A stretch of DNA of 64,000 nt from Phycomyces blakesleeanus NRRL 1555(-). Lineage: Eukaryota > Mucoromycota > Mucoromycetes > Mucorales > Phycomycetaceae. The stretch lies in NCBI RefSeq assembly GCF_001638985.1, contig NW_017265171.1, positions 186,001-250,000 on the forward strand. Reading direction: 5' to 3'. The position numbers and the translations under genes were made by a program. Shown one piece after another: positions 1-11,480 of this stretch; the stretch's first letter is position 1, and the number at the start of each line of letters is the position of its first letter. The notes under the pieces are model-generated. The model did no database searches and was not told where the DNA came from. It was given only the letters and a program-made list of their open reading frames with translations.

Positions 1-1
1 T

Positions 2-1276
2 TCTGCCACACTGTTTGAACACTTTGACCATCTTCTGTTGCTTGTCCGTGGAGGAAGAACTGCCTACTTTGGAGAGATCGGCAAGGATTCTCGTACTATG
101 ATTGAATATTTCCAGAGCAACGGTGGACCCCAGTGCTCGCCCTCTGCAAACCCCGCTGAGTACATTCTGGAGTGTGTTGGTGCCGGTACTGCAGGAAAGG
201 CCACTCGTGACTGGGCCGATGTCTGGGCTGGATCCAACGAGGCCAAGGCTTTGGAAGCCGAGCTTGAGAAGATTCATGGAAGCATCAATCCCAACCATTC
301 TCGCAAGGCAACTACCTATTCTCTCTCGTTCTGGCAACAGTTCTGGTTTGTCTACAAGCGTATGAATGTGTCCTGGTGGCGTTCTCCTAATTACAACATG
401 GGTCGGTTCTTCAATGTGTGCTTTATTGGTCTCATCTCTGGTTTCTCTTTCTGGAAGCTTGGAAACTCGCCTGCTGATATGCAGAACCGAATGTTCTCAG
501 TCTTCACTACTCTCTTAATGAGTAATGCACTTATTATTCTCGCGCAGCCTCGCTTTATGCAGGAGCGCATGTGGTTCCGCCGTGAACATGCTGCAAAGTA
601 TTATGGCTGGGCTCCATTTGCACTTTCTTGTATTTTTGTCGAAATTCCATATATCATTTTCCTGGCAACGATCTTCCTGTTCTGTTTCTACTGGACCGCC
701 GGTCTTGCTACTGATTCTGACCGCATCGGATTCTTCTATGTTCACTTTATTGTGTTTTTGCTGTACTCTGTCTCGCTCGGTTTCACAATTGCTGCATTCT
801 CAAACTCTCCTCCCATGGCTGCCGTCATTAACCCGTTCTTTACATCGATTCTTATTCTGTTTGCCGGTATTATGCAACCCCCTAGCCAGATGCCCTACTT
901 TTGGAGATCTTGGATGTACTGGCTTGATCCGTACCACTATGTGATTGAGGGTCTTGTTGTCAACGCTCTGGACAGTGTACCTGTTGTCTGCGGTTCTGAC
1001 GACTTTATCAAGGTCAATGCCCCCCCTGGTCAGACCTGCGGTAGTTACTTTTCCGAATACTTTGCCTCTGGTGGACTTGGATACATTGGAAACCCGGGTG
1101 CAACCGATTCCTGTGACTATTGCCAGTACACTGTCGGCAATGACTTTTACGAGACTCGCATTGGCTGGTCGTTTGACAATAGATGGCGCGATTTTGGTAT
1201 CCTGTGTGCCTATTATATCTTTAACATCGTAGCCTTTATGTTCTTTGTCTTCTTGTTCCGCAAGGCCAAGCGATAA
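2..1276 (+). CDS. PDR-type ABC transporter, C-terminal part (5' end outside window)
   Basis: This is the C-terminal part of a full-size fungal pleiotropic drug resistance (PDR/CDR, ABCG) efflux pump of the plasma membrane. It is open from base 2, so the gene begins before the window. The start reads SATLFEHFDHLLLL, the conserved stretch after the second nucleotide-binding domain, followed by GGRTAYFGEIG and the family motif SANPAEYILE. Six hydrophobic segments of the second ABC2 membrane domain follow: FNVCFIGLISGFSFW, LLMSNALIILA, the long FALSCIFVEIPYIIF segment, FIVFLLYSVSLGF, INPFFTSILILFAG, and the last one close to the C-terminus. A cysteine-bearing extracellular loop precedes the last helix, as is usual in PDR pumps. 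No intron is seen here. The protein ends in basic RKAKR. Family assignment is firm; the substrate cannot be told from sequence. Confidence 0.95.
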   Translation, partial: SATLFEHFDHLLLLVRGGRTAYFGEIGKDSRTMIEYFQSNGGPQCSPSANPAEYILECVGAGTAGKATRDWADVWAGSNEAKALEAELEKIHGSINPNHSRKATTYSLSFWQQFWFVYKRMNVSWWRSPNYNMGRFFNVCFIGLISGFSFWKLGNSPADMQNRMFSVFTTLLMSNALIILAQPRFMQERMWFRREHAAKYYGWAPFALSCIFVEIPYIIFLATIFLFCFYWTAGLATDSDRIGFFYVHFIVFLLYSVSLGFTIAAFSNSPPMAAVINPFFTSILILFAGIMQPPSQMPYFWRSWMYWLDPYHYVIEGLVVNALDSVPVVCGSDDFIKVNAPPGQTCGSYFSEYFASGGLGYIGNPGATDSCDYCQYTVGNDFYETRIGWSFDNRWRDFGILCAYYIFNIVAFMFFVFLFRKAKR

Positions 1277-1908
1277 ATAGATCTTATTATAATTATAATC
1301 ATTACTCTTACTCTTATTACTCTTATTACTCTTTAACTCTTATTTTCTGTTCTTTTCCCCTTATTTCTTGTTTAAAGCCGTTTATTAGATTTTACTATAC
1401 AATTACAACCTTCCCGAAAAAAAAACCCAGATAAAAATTCGGCATTAGTTTATTTCTTTTTTATTTTTATTATATTCATATCCTCGCATAGTCTTTCTTC
1501 TTTTATTATATTACATACTTTTGCACTTGTATTAAAAATAAATGTTAATAATAACAGCAACCAAATAATAAAGGTTTCTTTATCTCTTTATCTTGTTATT
1601 CTTATTATCAAAAATAAAACAGTAATTATAATATGATGAATTATAAAGAAGTAGTAATAGTAATAGTAAGAATGCCAAAGTAATTGGTATTGTTATTCTG
1701 GCTATGTATATGATTAAGATCTTTGCTGGCTGTTTTTATTATTATTGCTTTGAATTTGGAGTATTGGATAACAAATCAAATGAATCAAATAATGTTATTC
1801 TTTTTTTTTCTTTATTTTTATTTAAACAAAAAATACCCAATATCTTGGCCAAACAAAACACCAAAGTCTTGTAATGAAAAATATCCTAAAAAATTACTTA
1901 TTTCAGAT

Positions 1909-1958
<50 letters not shown>

Positions 1959-4484
1959 CAGACATTCGATTTACCATTGATACAAATTGTACCGAAAACA
2001 AAACAAAACAAAATGGCCCATGTTAATTCGTGTGTCTAATGTAATGTAATGATACATGGTAGCCTGGTTTTAATTTTAAAAATATTAAATAAAAATAAGA
2101 AAGTTACCGAAATAGTGGTATGTTGGTGTAAGAAATAAAGCATGGAAATTAAGATTTATCATGCAGATTATAATAATAATAATAATAATAATAATAAAGG
2201 AGCCCCAAGGTAGCAAAACTTTAGGTTTGTGTGTCACTAACCAATCACAAGGAAGACAAAGAAAAGAGTTTCGCAGTAAAAAGATAAATAACTTAAAAAT
2301 TAAAGACGGAAAAAAAATGGAAACATAATATTACACTTGTACTCAAAAAATTACCAATGGTTGTGGCATTTGAAAAGAAAAGAAAGAAAAAAGGATATTA
2401 ATGTTATAATTTTTTTTTTATTTTTTTGAAATGTAGACTTGACATGCATAAGCATAATGTAATGCAAGATATCTGGTGTATGTCAAATTGGTTGTTTTGA
2501 CATTAGCTTTCTGTATCTTCTGCCTTAATGTATTCTAAGCGATACCCAAATAACAATATTCATATAACAGAACAAAGCGATTGGATACAGATATATTAAC
2601 TGCGAATGGCCATCTTTACAAAAGATACTCTTTTTATTATTATTTTGGTTTTAAAAATAAATAAATCTCTTTATTAAGAAAGCTGTTATTTTCAACGAAT
2701 ACAATAGATCTATTGGTTAATAGAATGCATATTTTGTAGGTATTTTGAAGAGAACAAGTACAGAAAATTGAAGTGAAATAGGTTGAAAGGAAGTACAGAG
2801 ATAGGTCGATCATTTCATTTATGACCAAAAGTAATCGATTATAGCCTACTATTTCTTTGGTATGGTGAAAATGGCATGTTTAATTTTGCTATAAAATAAA
2901 GTGACATTGTCTATGGCGCGAATATGCCAAAAGATTGCGCCTTTTATAATAATATCCAGTCGATTTGAAGGTTTTCTTGCCCTTCTTTTTTATTTATTTT
3001 ATTTTATTTTTAAAAAAAAAGAAAGAAAAGGCCGAAAAGCACACATATCATTTACCAGGTAATATTAATATATTGATATATTTAATATTAAAACCCAAGA
3101 TACTTACTAAAGAGCAAAGCAAAAAAGCAAGATAAAAACAATAAGCTACTTGTAGAATGGTCAAGTATTTTCATAAAAACAGACTACCAATCAAATAAGA
3201 ATACAAGAGATGCTATTTGTGTATTGAATCTGGTTTGAGGTTATAAATGACAAACCACAATTATTTCTATTGGAAAACAGCTTAGAGTGATACCTAATCG
3301 ATAATGAAAGAAACCGGGTTTCTTCTCAACCCACTGCACAAGTGGTGCCATTTGATAGACACCAGCCAGTACAACCACAAAAGAATAAGGGTCCATGAGG
3401 GATCTTCTTTAATTTTTGTACTTGTACTTGTACTTGTGTTTGTGCTTTGCTTTTTTTATATTATTTTAATAAATAAATAAATAAATAAATAAATATTCAA
3501 TTATCCTAGTATTGGCCCCGGTGAATTAAAATGTATATTTGAAAGATAAAATCTAGTGATCGATATTATCTTGTAATCTACAAACTTAGTTCAATTAAGT
3601 AGCTGAATAAAGCGATGATTTGCCTTTTGAGGAAGCAATTGCCCAATTTTGTATCCACAAGAATGGTTAAAATGAACTTGTCCAACCCTCAATATTACAC
3701 CAAGCACGCAATCTGCATACAGTCAAATTTATCTTGAATGGGTCGCTTTTCTTATGTGCTTGAAAACACAATTGAAATCGACCGAGGCACCTGTTGTTTT
3801 ATTTTTATTTTTTCTTTAAAAAAATCAATACTAAAAAAGAATAATAACAGTAACAATAGCTCAAACCAAACCATTAAAGGTGTCGAGGTATTGCTATTGT
3901 GTAGTGCTCGGTATCTCAGTAAAACGTAAACATTTAGTAATTATGATCTTTAGAGGTACTTGCCAATTGGAAGTAATCTTTTTCATATTTGTATGCAAAA
4001 AAAAAACATACACACACATTTATATCTTAGTGTGCTTTTCGTTGCATAGAAAGTTTGTTCTAATATTGGCTTAGCATAAAAACAAGCGGATTTATGCGTA
4101 TTAATATGCGCCTGTGTGTGATGTCTTTATTGTTCACAAATATTAATACAAGAAGGTTACAATGAAAGAGTGGAATCTTGTCTATTCTTTATTCTTCTTT
4201 ATCTAATCATAATATTTACTTCTTGTAATAACTTTGATATTAGATACATTATAATGATTATAGTGATAGTGATAATGATAATGATAATGATAATGAGATA
4301 AAGTCAAGATGTTATTGTCATACAATCCCTGTTAATTGAAGCACTCCTCTGTAAGCAATAAATCGTACACATACACCAATACACACAAACCTATTATATC
4401 GAATCCAAATGGAAAGAAAACTCCGATTTGAACAATATATATATATATTTTTATTTTGGGTATCCAACCTTTTGGTATTAGAGA
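1277..4484. other. Intergenic, AT-rich, no gene seen
   Basis: This stretch of about 3.2 kb is strongly AT-rich. It holds a (TA)n microsatellite at about 1917-1952, an (ATA/AAT)n run at about 2170-2199, three TACTTG units near 3417-3434, an (AAAT)n run near 3468-3494 and a GATAAT run near 4270-4296. Short open frames here lack family motifs, splice context and coding-like composition. I see no RNA gene. Confidence 0.6.
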
Positions 4485-4870
4485 TCATATGAACATTTTG
4501 TAGAGAGTACCTGCCAATTTTGGGTTGAGGGCTCTGTTATCTATCTCAGTGACCAAAGAGATTGAGTATTCCATAAAGTCCGCCAGTTCAATGGACCAAA
4601 GAAGAAGCACCAATTTGTGCTGATTGATGCCTGGAGCCCAACGATAGGATTCAATGGAAAGAAGATCAAGGTCGGGGATCACTCTCAATAACTTCTCCAA
4701 TGACAGCTCGATTACCTGACGCCATCTTCCTCTGCTCAGCAAATTCGCAAACCGCACAAAGGTTAGTGCTACCAAAAGCCGTGGATTGCGAGATAAGATT
4801 CTGTTTTGACGAGATCTTTGTGTCTCTGAAGGTGAGAAATTGCTAGGATACCGTGCGAAACCTTTTAAGC
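4485..4870 (-). other. Possible exon or gene relic, unidentified
   Basis: The minus strand is open for about 130 codons and is less AT-rich than its surroundings. The translation is rich in amphipathic helix-like stretches such as NPRLLVALTFVRFANLL and KLVLLLWSIELADF. There is no in-frame ATG at the beginning. A pyrimidine-rich tract ending in AAAAG at about 4866-4870 could be a 3' splice site, but no convincing upstream exon follows it. It may be the last exon of an unrecognised gene or the remnant of one. I do not recognise the family. Confidence 0.3.
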
Positions 4871-5277
4871 GATAAAGAAAAAAAAAGCGTACACCCGACT
4901 CCAATTAACAGAGCACTTTTTTTTTGTTGTTCTTTAAAATAACAATAGTATAATATAATATCAGAGACTACTCATGATCACACCACTAACGACAATAAGG
5001 AGACGTGTACATCTTGTCTAGAAGTTCTTGAACGAATAAGATGTTACAAGGCGGCATCTGTAATAATAGAATTGTACCAAGCTTTCCAGATCAAATTGAC
5101 TGAGACTGATTTTTATTCCTATTTTTTTTTTAAGAAAAAAGAGTATAAAATCAATTCACGAAAGTACTCCTTTTATCGATATCCTTACTTCTCTCAGTCC
5201 ATTACATCCAGGTCTTCTGGCCACGACAAAAATAAATCAACTTATTCAATACACATACTTAAAAAAATATATAACTT

Positions 5278-5278
<1 letters not shown>

Positions 5279-5311
<33 letters not shown>
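5279..5311 (+). repeat. (CAA)11 tract in the permease 5' leader
   Basis: Eleven perfect CAA units end one base before the permease ATG. The tract lies in the 5' untranslated leader, so it would be an unstructured, G-free stretch next to the start codon. Similar (CAA)n runs occur after the elongase stop codon (about 44073-44107) and inside introns at about 39586 and 39838. Confidence 0.9.
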
Positions 5312-5312
<1 letters not shown>

Positions 5313-7003
5313 ATGGAAGCCGATAAAATACATGTCCATGGCGACACTACAAAAATCGAAATGGTCAGCAGCCTTGCCTCAGATCAAGAATCTGTCGTAG
5401 CTCCTCACCAACTCAAGCGTGGTCTTAAAGCCCGTCACATCCAAATGATTGCCCTTGGAGGCACAATTGGTAAGTTGTTTGATAAATACAATATAATTAA
5501 TTTAATACTCACATTATCAACATAATCTTAATAGGTACCGGTCTCTTCATGGCCTCTGGTAAGGCTATTAACACTGGTGGCCCTGGTGGTGCATTGGTTG
5601 GCTACAGCATTGTCGGTCTTCTTGTCTTTGCTGTCATGATGAGCTTGGGTGAAATGGCCGCACACATCCCAATTGCCGGCAGTTTTGCTCACTTTGCTAC
5701 ACGATTCGTTGATCCTTCCCTTGGCTTCTGTGTCGGTTGGGTCTACTGGGCCAACTGGGCCGTTGGTGTTGCTGTAGAACTTACCGGTGTTGCTATCATC
5801 ATGGAATATTGGGTTAAAAGCGTCAACAGTGTCGTTTGGAGTGTCATCTGTTTAGTTATCCTTGTCGCCATCAACGTCTTTTCTGTAAAGGGCTATGGCG
5901 AAATCGAGTACTGGATTTCATTTGTCAAAATCTTGACTGTTATTATCTTTATTATTGTCGGTCTCTGCGTTGATACTGGCGCTGCTGGTGGCGTCAACAT
6001 TGGAACAAGCAACTTCCATTTACCCGGCGGTGCCTTCCCTGGTGGCTTCCTTGGCGTATTCAACGTCTTCTTGACCGCTGCCTTCTCATTCAATGGTGTC
6101 GAAATTGTTGGTATCACTGCCGGTGAATCTGTAAACCCCCACAAGACTGTCCCCGCTGCAGTCAAGCAGGTTTTCTACCGTATTGTACTCTTCTACGTCC
6201 TCTCCATTCTCGTCATTGGTCTTGTCATCCCCTACACTGACCCTCGTCTCCTCAAGGGTGCCAATGATATCACCGTCAGTCCCTTCACCCTTGTCTTCCA
6301 AAAGGCTGGTGCTGCCTGGGCTGCTGATCTCATGAACGCTGTTATTCTTATTACCATGATCTCTGCCGGTAACTCTGGTGTATACTCTTCCAGTCGTACC
6401 ATGCTTTCCCTCGCTGAGCAGGGTTACGCTCCTCGCTTCTTTACCCGTGTCAACCGTTGGGGTATTCCCATATGGTCCGTCCTTATTTCCTGCGCCATCG
6501 GCTGTCTTGCTTTCCTTACCAGCTTGTTCGGCTCCGGTATCGTCTTCACCTGGCTCACTAACCTTACCTCGGTTGCTGGTCTCATCACCTGGGTTGTTAT
6601 TTCCATTACTCATATCCGCTTCCGTCAAGGTTATCTTGCACAAGGACGTTCTCTGTCTGCCTTGCCTTATGTTGCTCCATTCTTCCCTATCTGCGATATC
6701 TTTGTCATCGTTGTCGGAACCATCATCATCTTTGGTCAGGGCTACTCAACCTTTATGGCACCTATTAAGGGCAGCAACATCGTAGCTTCTTACATCGGTT
6801 TAATCTTTGCTTTCGTTCTTTACGTTGGCCACAAGGCCTTCCGCCGTCCTTCTTTTGTCAAAGCAGTTGATATGGACTTTGAGACCGGAACAATCAAGGA
6901 AGGTGTATTTGATATCCGCGATGCCGAAAAGGTTGACATAAATGGTGTTCCTCTTCCTCTTTGGAAACGAGTTGGCAACAAGATATTCTCTATCTTTGCC
7001 TAA
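5313..7003 (+). CDS. Amino-acid permease (yeast AAT family)
   Basis: The gene has two exons, 5313-5469 and 5535-7003, with a 65-bp intron (GTAAGT...TAG). The product is 541 residues. The join recreates the hallmark of the yeast amino-acid transporter family, IALGGTIGTGLF, at the start of the first membrane helix (the intron cuts the G codon of TIG). About twelve hydrophobic segments follow, with family-like stretches such as AFSFNGVEIVGITAGE in helix 6 and SRTMLSLAEQGYAPRFF after helix 8. The N-terminus is about 45 residues, cytosolic and hydrophilic. It should import amino acids by proton symport at the plasma membrane or an internal membrane. Substrate range cannot be read from the sequence. 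The ATG follows the (CAA)11 leader directly. Confidence 0.93.
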
Positions 7004-8149
7004 AATCCACCATACATTCTCATCATCAGCATCATTTACTATTATTACAACTACTACCACTACTACTACTCTAATTACCATTACTACCTTTCCTCCTTTT
7101 CCATTCCGCATGTATATATAATATTGGTTTCAACAACATACCTTACTTCAACATACAGTGTATATATAACTCACTAATTATCTTATCTGACTATTCACTT
7201 TCTATAATAATCTTAAACTTTAAAACAACTCAACAATCAAACAATAAAACTTTCAACAAGATACCATAATATACAAAAATACTCTGTAACATTAGACCTT
7301 TTTTTTTTACTTTTTTTTTTTGGTAATTAAATCTCTATTATTTATATTTGATATATATATATTAGCTTCCAATGATTCTTTAAATCTCATGTCTGCTTAG
7401 CCAGGCTTAAAGTGCATATAAGTATAGACTATTCAGCAATATTACGAGAACGTCGTTTCTTGATGGGGCACGACGTTTCTCTCTAACTGGCCTAGTTAAT
7501 CGTGACTACCTGTCCGGGTTCCGGTGACTTTCTCTAGTCCTTCAGGGCAAAATGATGTGTCCTGAAAAAACGCAATATATTCATTGTATGCATTAGCTTA
7601 CTACTTTGTCACAACACTTTGTGTGTTAATCAATCTCTTCCCAAGCACATAACTCTCATGTTTTTTTTTAGAGTTACAGACTGTATATGAGAAATTTAAT
7701 AACAAAATGCTGTCTCATGCAAAAATCAAATGATGTATATTCAATTGGTAGCCCTGGGTTTAGACTTGACAATAAAGAAATAAGAATTAATCACAAATAC
7801 CCTATATTAATAGCCGGTTATTCAGAAGATCATACGAAGTTGTTATTATTAAAGTGTGACGCAATCTTACTTGATATTTTACTGCTTTATTGGCCTTCTT
7901 ACGCGTATGATGTCTTTGTATTTCTTTCACCTACTTATATTTTCAGAGTATGACAGCACCAACTGGTAAGTAATCTCGATCCACTTTCTTTCTGCAAAGC
8001 ACAAAAGAGAGACTTTATACGGATATTATGTGTCCTTAGGGACCAAATATAATAATTTCATCCCGGACAAAAGGCCACGATTTGTGGTCCGGTAGAATCG
8101 AATTGTCGTCTCCCACCAGGAAATGTCGTCCCCTTAAAATTAGCGTTGA
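7004..8149. other. Intergenic, no gene seen
   Basis: This is the permease 3' flank, with CTA/ACT-rich sequence to about 7100, followed by AT-rich DNA up to the left arm of the large inverted repeat. The open frame at 7687-7953 has no recognisable motif or splice context. No RNA gene is seen. Confidence 0.55.
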
Positions 8150-8777
8150 CACTTCATAAACAACCGGTAATAATCTTTTATATATAAGTGTCATAAGTAA
8201 CGTTTCATAATAATAGCATTTTCAGCTCCTATAAAGTTTAGCTACTCTAATATAGGTAATTACTATAAACGGGTGATCGCCCTTATGCGACAACTTTTAT
8301 AAAATCGACTTAAATACTGGACAATTCATTATACGAAGCTTTCTTGTTTGTTTTATTATAGTGAGAATCTATTAAAGCCAACAGTACAGAAGAATCAAGT
8401 AAGTAAAATTCAGAAAACAACAAGTCTTTTTTATTACAAGCCATAGAAGATCGAAAAAAAAATATTGCTCAAAGCTTAAGGCACAATCTCTAACTTTGTT
8501 CTAGCTGCTATCAATGAGACTGTAGCAACATGGATGTGCAGGACAAGAGTTCTTGCAATGAATTGGAGAATGATACTTTTGCGATTTCATACATGGTATA
8601 GATTCCATCGTTATGTTATCACATCAGATAAAAGACTATGGTAAATCCGTGAATCTGAAAAACAAAACATGCCTTCCAATGGTGGGTACCGATGGCTTCT
8701 TTGCAAAAGACTTTTAAGCGCAGAAAATCATAGCATAGGTAATTGTCGTTTGTATTGGGTTGTGCCACTTTTGCTTC
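8150..8777 (-). repeat. Left arm of 628-bp inverted repeat
   Basis: Bases 8150-8777 are the reverse complement of 10184-10811. The segments I compared line by line showed no differences, and both arms are exactly 628 bp. This arm is an inverted copy of the last 89 codons or so of the neighbouring pseudogene (from its GEAK motif on) plus about 360 bp of its 3' flank. It carries the same two in-frame stop codons. Outside the arms (before 8150 and after 10811) the sequences differ. Confidence 0.93.
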
Positions 8778-9232
8778 TTTTTTTTTAGTGTTCCAATCTC
8801 TTGCTTTGTTACCTTATTTTCTTATATTTATTTGAATCTGACACAGTTCTTGATGCCACAAAAACTATCGATGAACGAAAAGGATAGATAGCCTCCCCAA
8901 AAAAAAGCAACCGTCTGTAGGAATTAACCAGAAATTCAATAACTCTTATCATATCACCTGTTGCACCGAGATTAAGATCACCCTCAATTTTCCTACTTTT
9001 TATGAGAAATTTGGGTTGCTCAAAAGGGACCACGCTTATTTGCGATATAAGCCCATTATATCCAAGTAACTACCGGATGATTACGATAGGTTGTCAAAGG
9101 AATTAAAACTTATGAAAAAGCTCCTTTACAAGTAAGTAGTTTTGGTTACAAAAATCACGGTTGGTGACAGATATTGACGCACATCTCAGCAGTGCCAAAT
9201 ACGTGCAAAAAGTTATTTAAGAAATTCAAGCT
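8778..9232. other. Inverted-repeat spacer, no gene assigned
   Basis: This is the part of the 1,406-bp spacer upstream of the pseudogene. A 74-codon open frame on the minus strand (8809-9033) has no motif I recognise and does not continue in frame into the left arm. I do not call it a gene. Confidence 0.4.
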
Positions 9233-10450
9233 TTGCCTTATGTCAGTTGCTCCATATCCTTTCACGTTTCTAGCCAGGATACAAATCTCTCAAAGTCAGA
9301 ATTAATCGATGATGATAACACTTCTATGACCTTGAATTCTGATAATCAAGAGAGTAATTACTATCAAGAGTCTGTTCACACGCCAGTACCGGTGTATTAT
9401 GGTTTACATTCTAGCAGCCTTGTTACCACTGATAATGTGAATTCCATCAATGACTCGGCATCTGCGGATATGGCAATACATAATGATGCCGACCCTCTGG
9501 ATCTTCCTGAGCATCAGACATCACCGGAATTGCCTTTTCATGTAAATTCCTCAGCTAAATGGATGTTCAAAGGCACAAACATCTCAGCATTATTCATGTT
9601 ATTTCAACAAAGTGTAGCTGCCATTGCATCATCTACCTTGCTTCACATGGAAACATCGATCCATGAAGTACTCGCTTTATCTCATATATTACTTTTAGCA
9701 CCTCAACAACATAGCCAACTCATGATTGATACTTTCACTGAAGTAATCTCGGATGCTCTAACCAAAAATCTTGTGCATCAATCATTGACACTTAAACTCA
9801 ATAATTGCGACGTTATCTACCGAAAAGTATTTCTTATTATCGATTCGGTACAAATGCATCAACTGTATAATGATGAAGCCAGTGTAAAATTATTACAGCT
9901 TTGTAAGCATGTAGATAAACACGCCGTTTGCGTAATCCGTGGTATTGCCAAAGCTATAGGCGAGTTACCATTGCAGGCTATAAAGAACAAACAATCAATT
10001 AGCGAATATGAATTAACAACCACTTATTTTCATCCAATATTGGCATGCATTTTATCCAGTCCTAAAAAGCGCGTTTTATTACTATGGACCAATATCGAAT
10101 CGGATGCCAGTGGGGATAAAAGGCCAGATGCAACCCTGACAAATCTCACCCAACTGTCGTATGAGCCAAGCCTGGGCTTTGGTGAAGCAAAAGTGGCACA
10201 ACCCAATACAAACGACAATTACCTATGCTATGATTTTCTGCGCTTAAAAGTCTTTTGCAAAGAAGCCATCGGTACCCACCATTGGAAGGCATGTTTTGTT
10301 TTTCAGATTCACGGATTTACCATAGTCTTTTATCTGATGTGATAACATAACGATGGAATCTATACCATGTATGAAATCGCAAAAGTATCATTCTCCAATT
10401 CATTGCAAGAACTCTTGTCCTGCACATCCATGTTGCTACAGTCTCATTGA
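9233..10450 (+). pseudogene. PD-(D/E)xK-like repetitive-family protein, broken by two in-frame stops
   Basis: The frame is open from 9233 (first in-frame ATG at 9326) to a TGA at 10340 that is followed at once by TAA. The same frame then continues for 34 sense codons to a stop at 10448, reading GIYTMYEIAKV and further family-like sequence, so the gene was longer. Motifs include SEYELTTTYFHPIL, RPDATL and, about 20 residues later, LGFGEAKVAQ. The D of RPD and the E-x-K of GEAK fit the core of a PD-(D/E)xK nuclease fold. From memory, proteins of this pattern form large uncharacterised families in Mucoromycota. The start is unresolved: a 3' splice-like TTTCTAG at about 9267-9273 may mark an internal exon start. 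The 3' end lies inside the right repeat arm. Confidence 0.65.
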
Positions 10451-10811
10451 TAGCAGCTAGAACAAAGTTAGAGATTGTGCCTTAAGCTTTGAGCAATATT
10501 TTTTTTTCGATCTTCTATGGCTTGTAATAAAAAAGACTTGTTGTTTTCTGAATTTTACTTACTTGATTCTTCTGTACTGTTGGCTTTAATAGATTCTCAC
10601 TATAATAAAACAAACAAGAAAGCTTCGTATAATGAATTGTCCAGTATTTAAGTCGATTTTATAAAAGTTGTCGCATAAGGGCGATCACCCGTTTATAGTA
10701 ATTACCTATATTAGAGTAGCTAAACTTTATAGGAGCTGAAAATGCTATTATTATGAAACGTTACTTATGACACTTATATATAAAAGATTATTACCGGTTG
10801 TTTATGAAGTG
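10184..10811 (+). repeat. Right arm of 628-bp inverted repeat
   Basis: This is the partner of 8150-8777. It begins inside the pseudogene at the GEAK codons and runs about 360 bp past the final stop. Because it joins the gene's own 3' end to its own 3' flank without a break, it looks like the original copy and the left arm like the inverted duplicate. Confidence 0.92.
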
Positions 10812-10984
10812 AAAATACTCAGATCTGGATTACACTAAGAACCTAGTCTTTAATGACGAGGCCGAATTTAACATTAGCACGAGAAATAATTGAGCTAGAC
10901 AGGATGTAGGAACACTTATATAAGTAGAGATTAAAAAGACCCGTTCTCATTCCCACATCATTATCGGTTTTATACACTGTAGTA

Positions 10985-11480
10985 GTGTTATTCATACTGT
11001 TATAAAAAAACCATCGCCTAAAAAGTAAAGAAACCCAAAAACTCAAATATTGAAGACGGCTAAACTTAAAGAAAAAAATTGGCAGGATACAAAGAGCAAA
11101 GAGCCTACAATAGGGCACGTAAATGCGGAGGAGAGGACCGTTGTCAGAAACAACAAGCTAAAAGCAAAGGGTACAGCTACTACCCATTTTGTGAAATCTT
11201 TGAATAAGCTTCTGAGTATCATGAGCGTGAAGGATAGTTATATGGGTAGTTATCTTGTAATTAATAATAACTGCCCTATTCATAAGTCTCCTCCAATGAT
11301 AAGAAGACTTGATAATAGAGATTATAGAGTAATGTGCGTATTTATTTACTCGTCAGAGCTTAGCGCAATTGAACAGCTTTGAGCTCTTGTCAAAGAAAAT
11401 ATGACTAGTAGAGTTGCTTAGGCATGTAAGGACATGTCTGCCGAAACTCAATAAAGCTTTTCCAGTCATTCTAAACGTTC
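10985..11480 (+). mobile_element. Tc1/mariner-IS630-type transposase relic
   Basis: The frame from about 11050 to 11382 and its continuation past in-frame stops resemble the C-terminal catalytic part of an IS630/Tc1-type DDE transposase. Recognisable blocks in order are KGTATTHFVKSL, GSYLVINNNCPIHK (family pattern YLVMDNAPIHK), FIYSSELSAIEQL (family pattern PYSPELNPIEQFW) and, after a stop, ALVKENMTSRVA. The conserved aspartate of the middle block is replaced by asparagine and at least three stops interrupt the reading frame. The N-terminal half is missing. The copy is dead. I saw no clear terminal inverted repeats. Confidence 0.7.
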
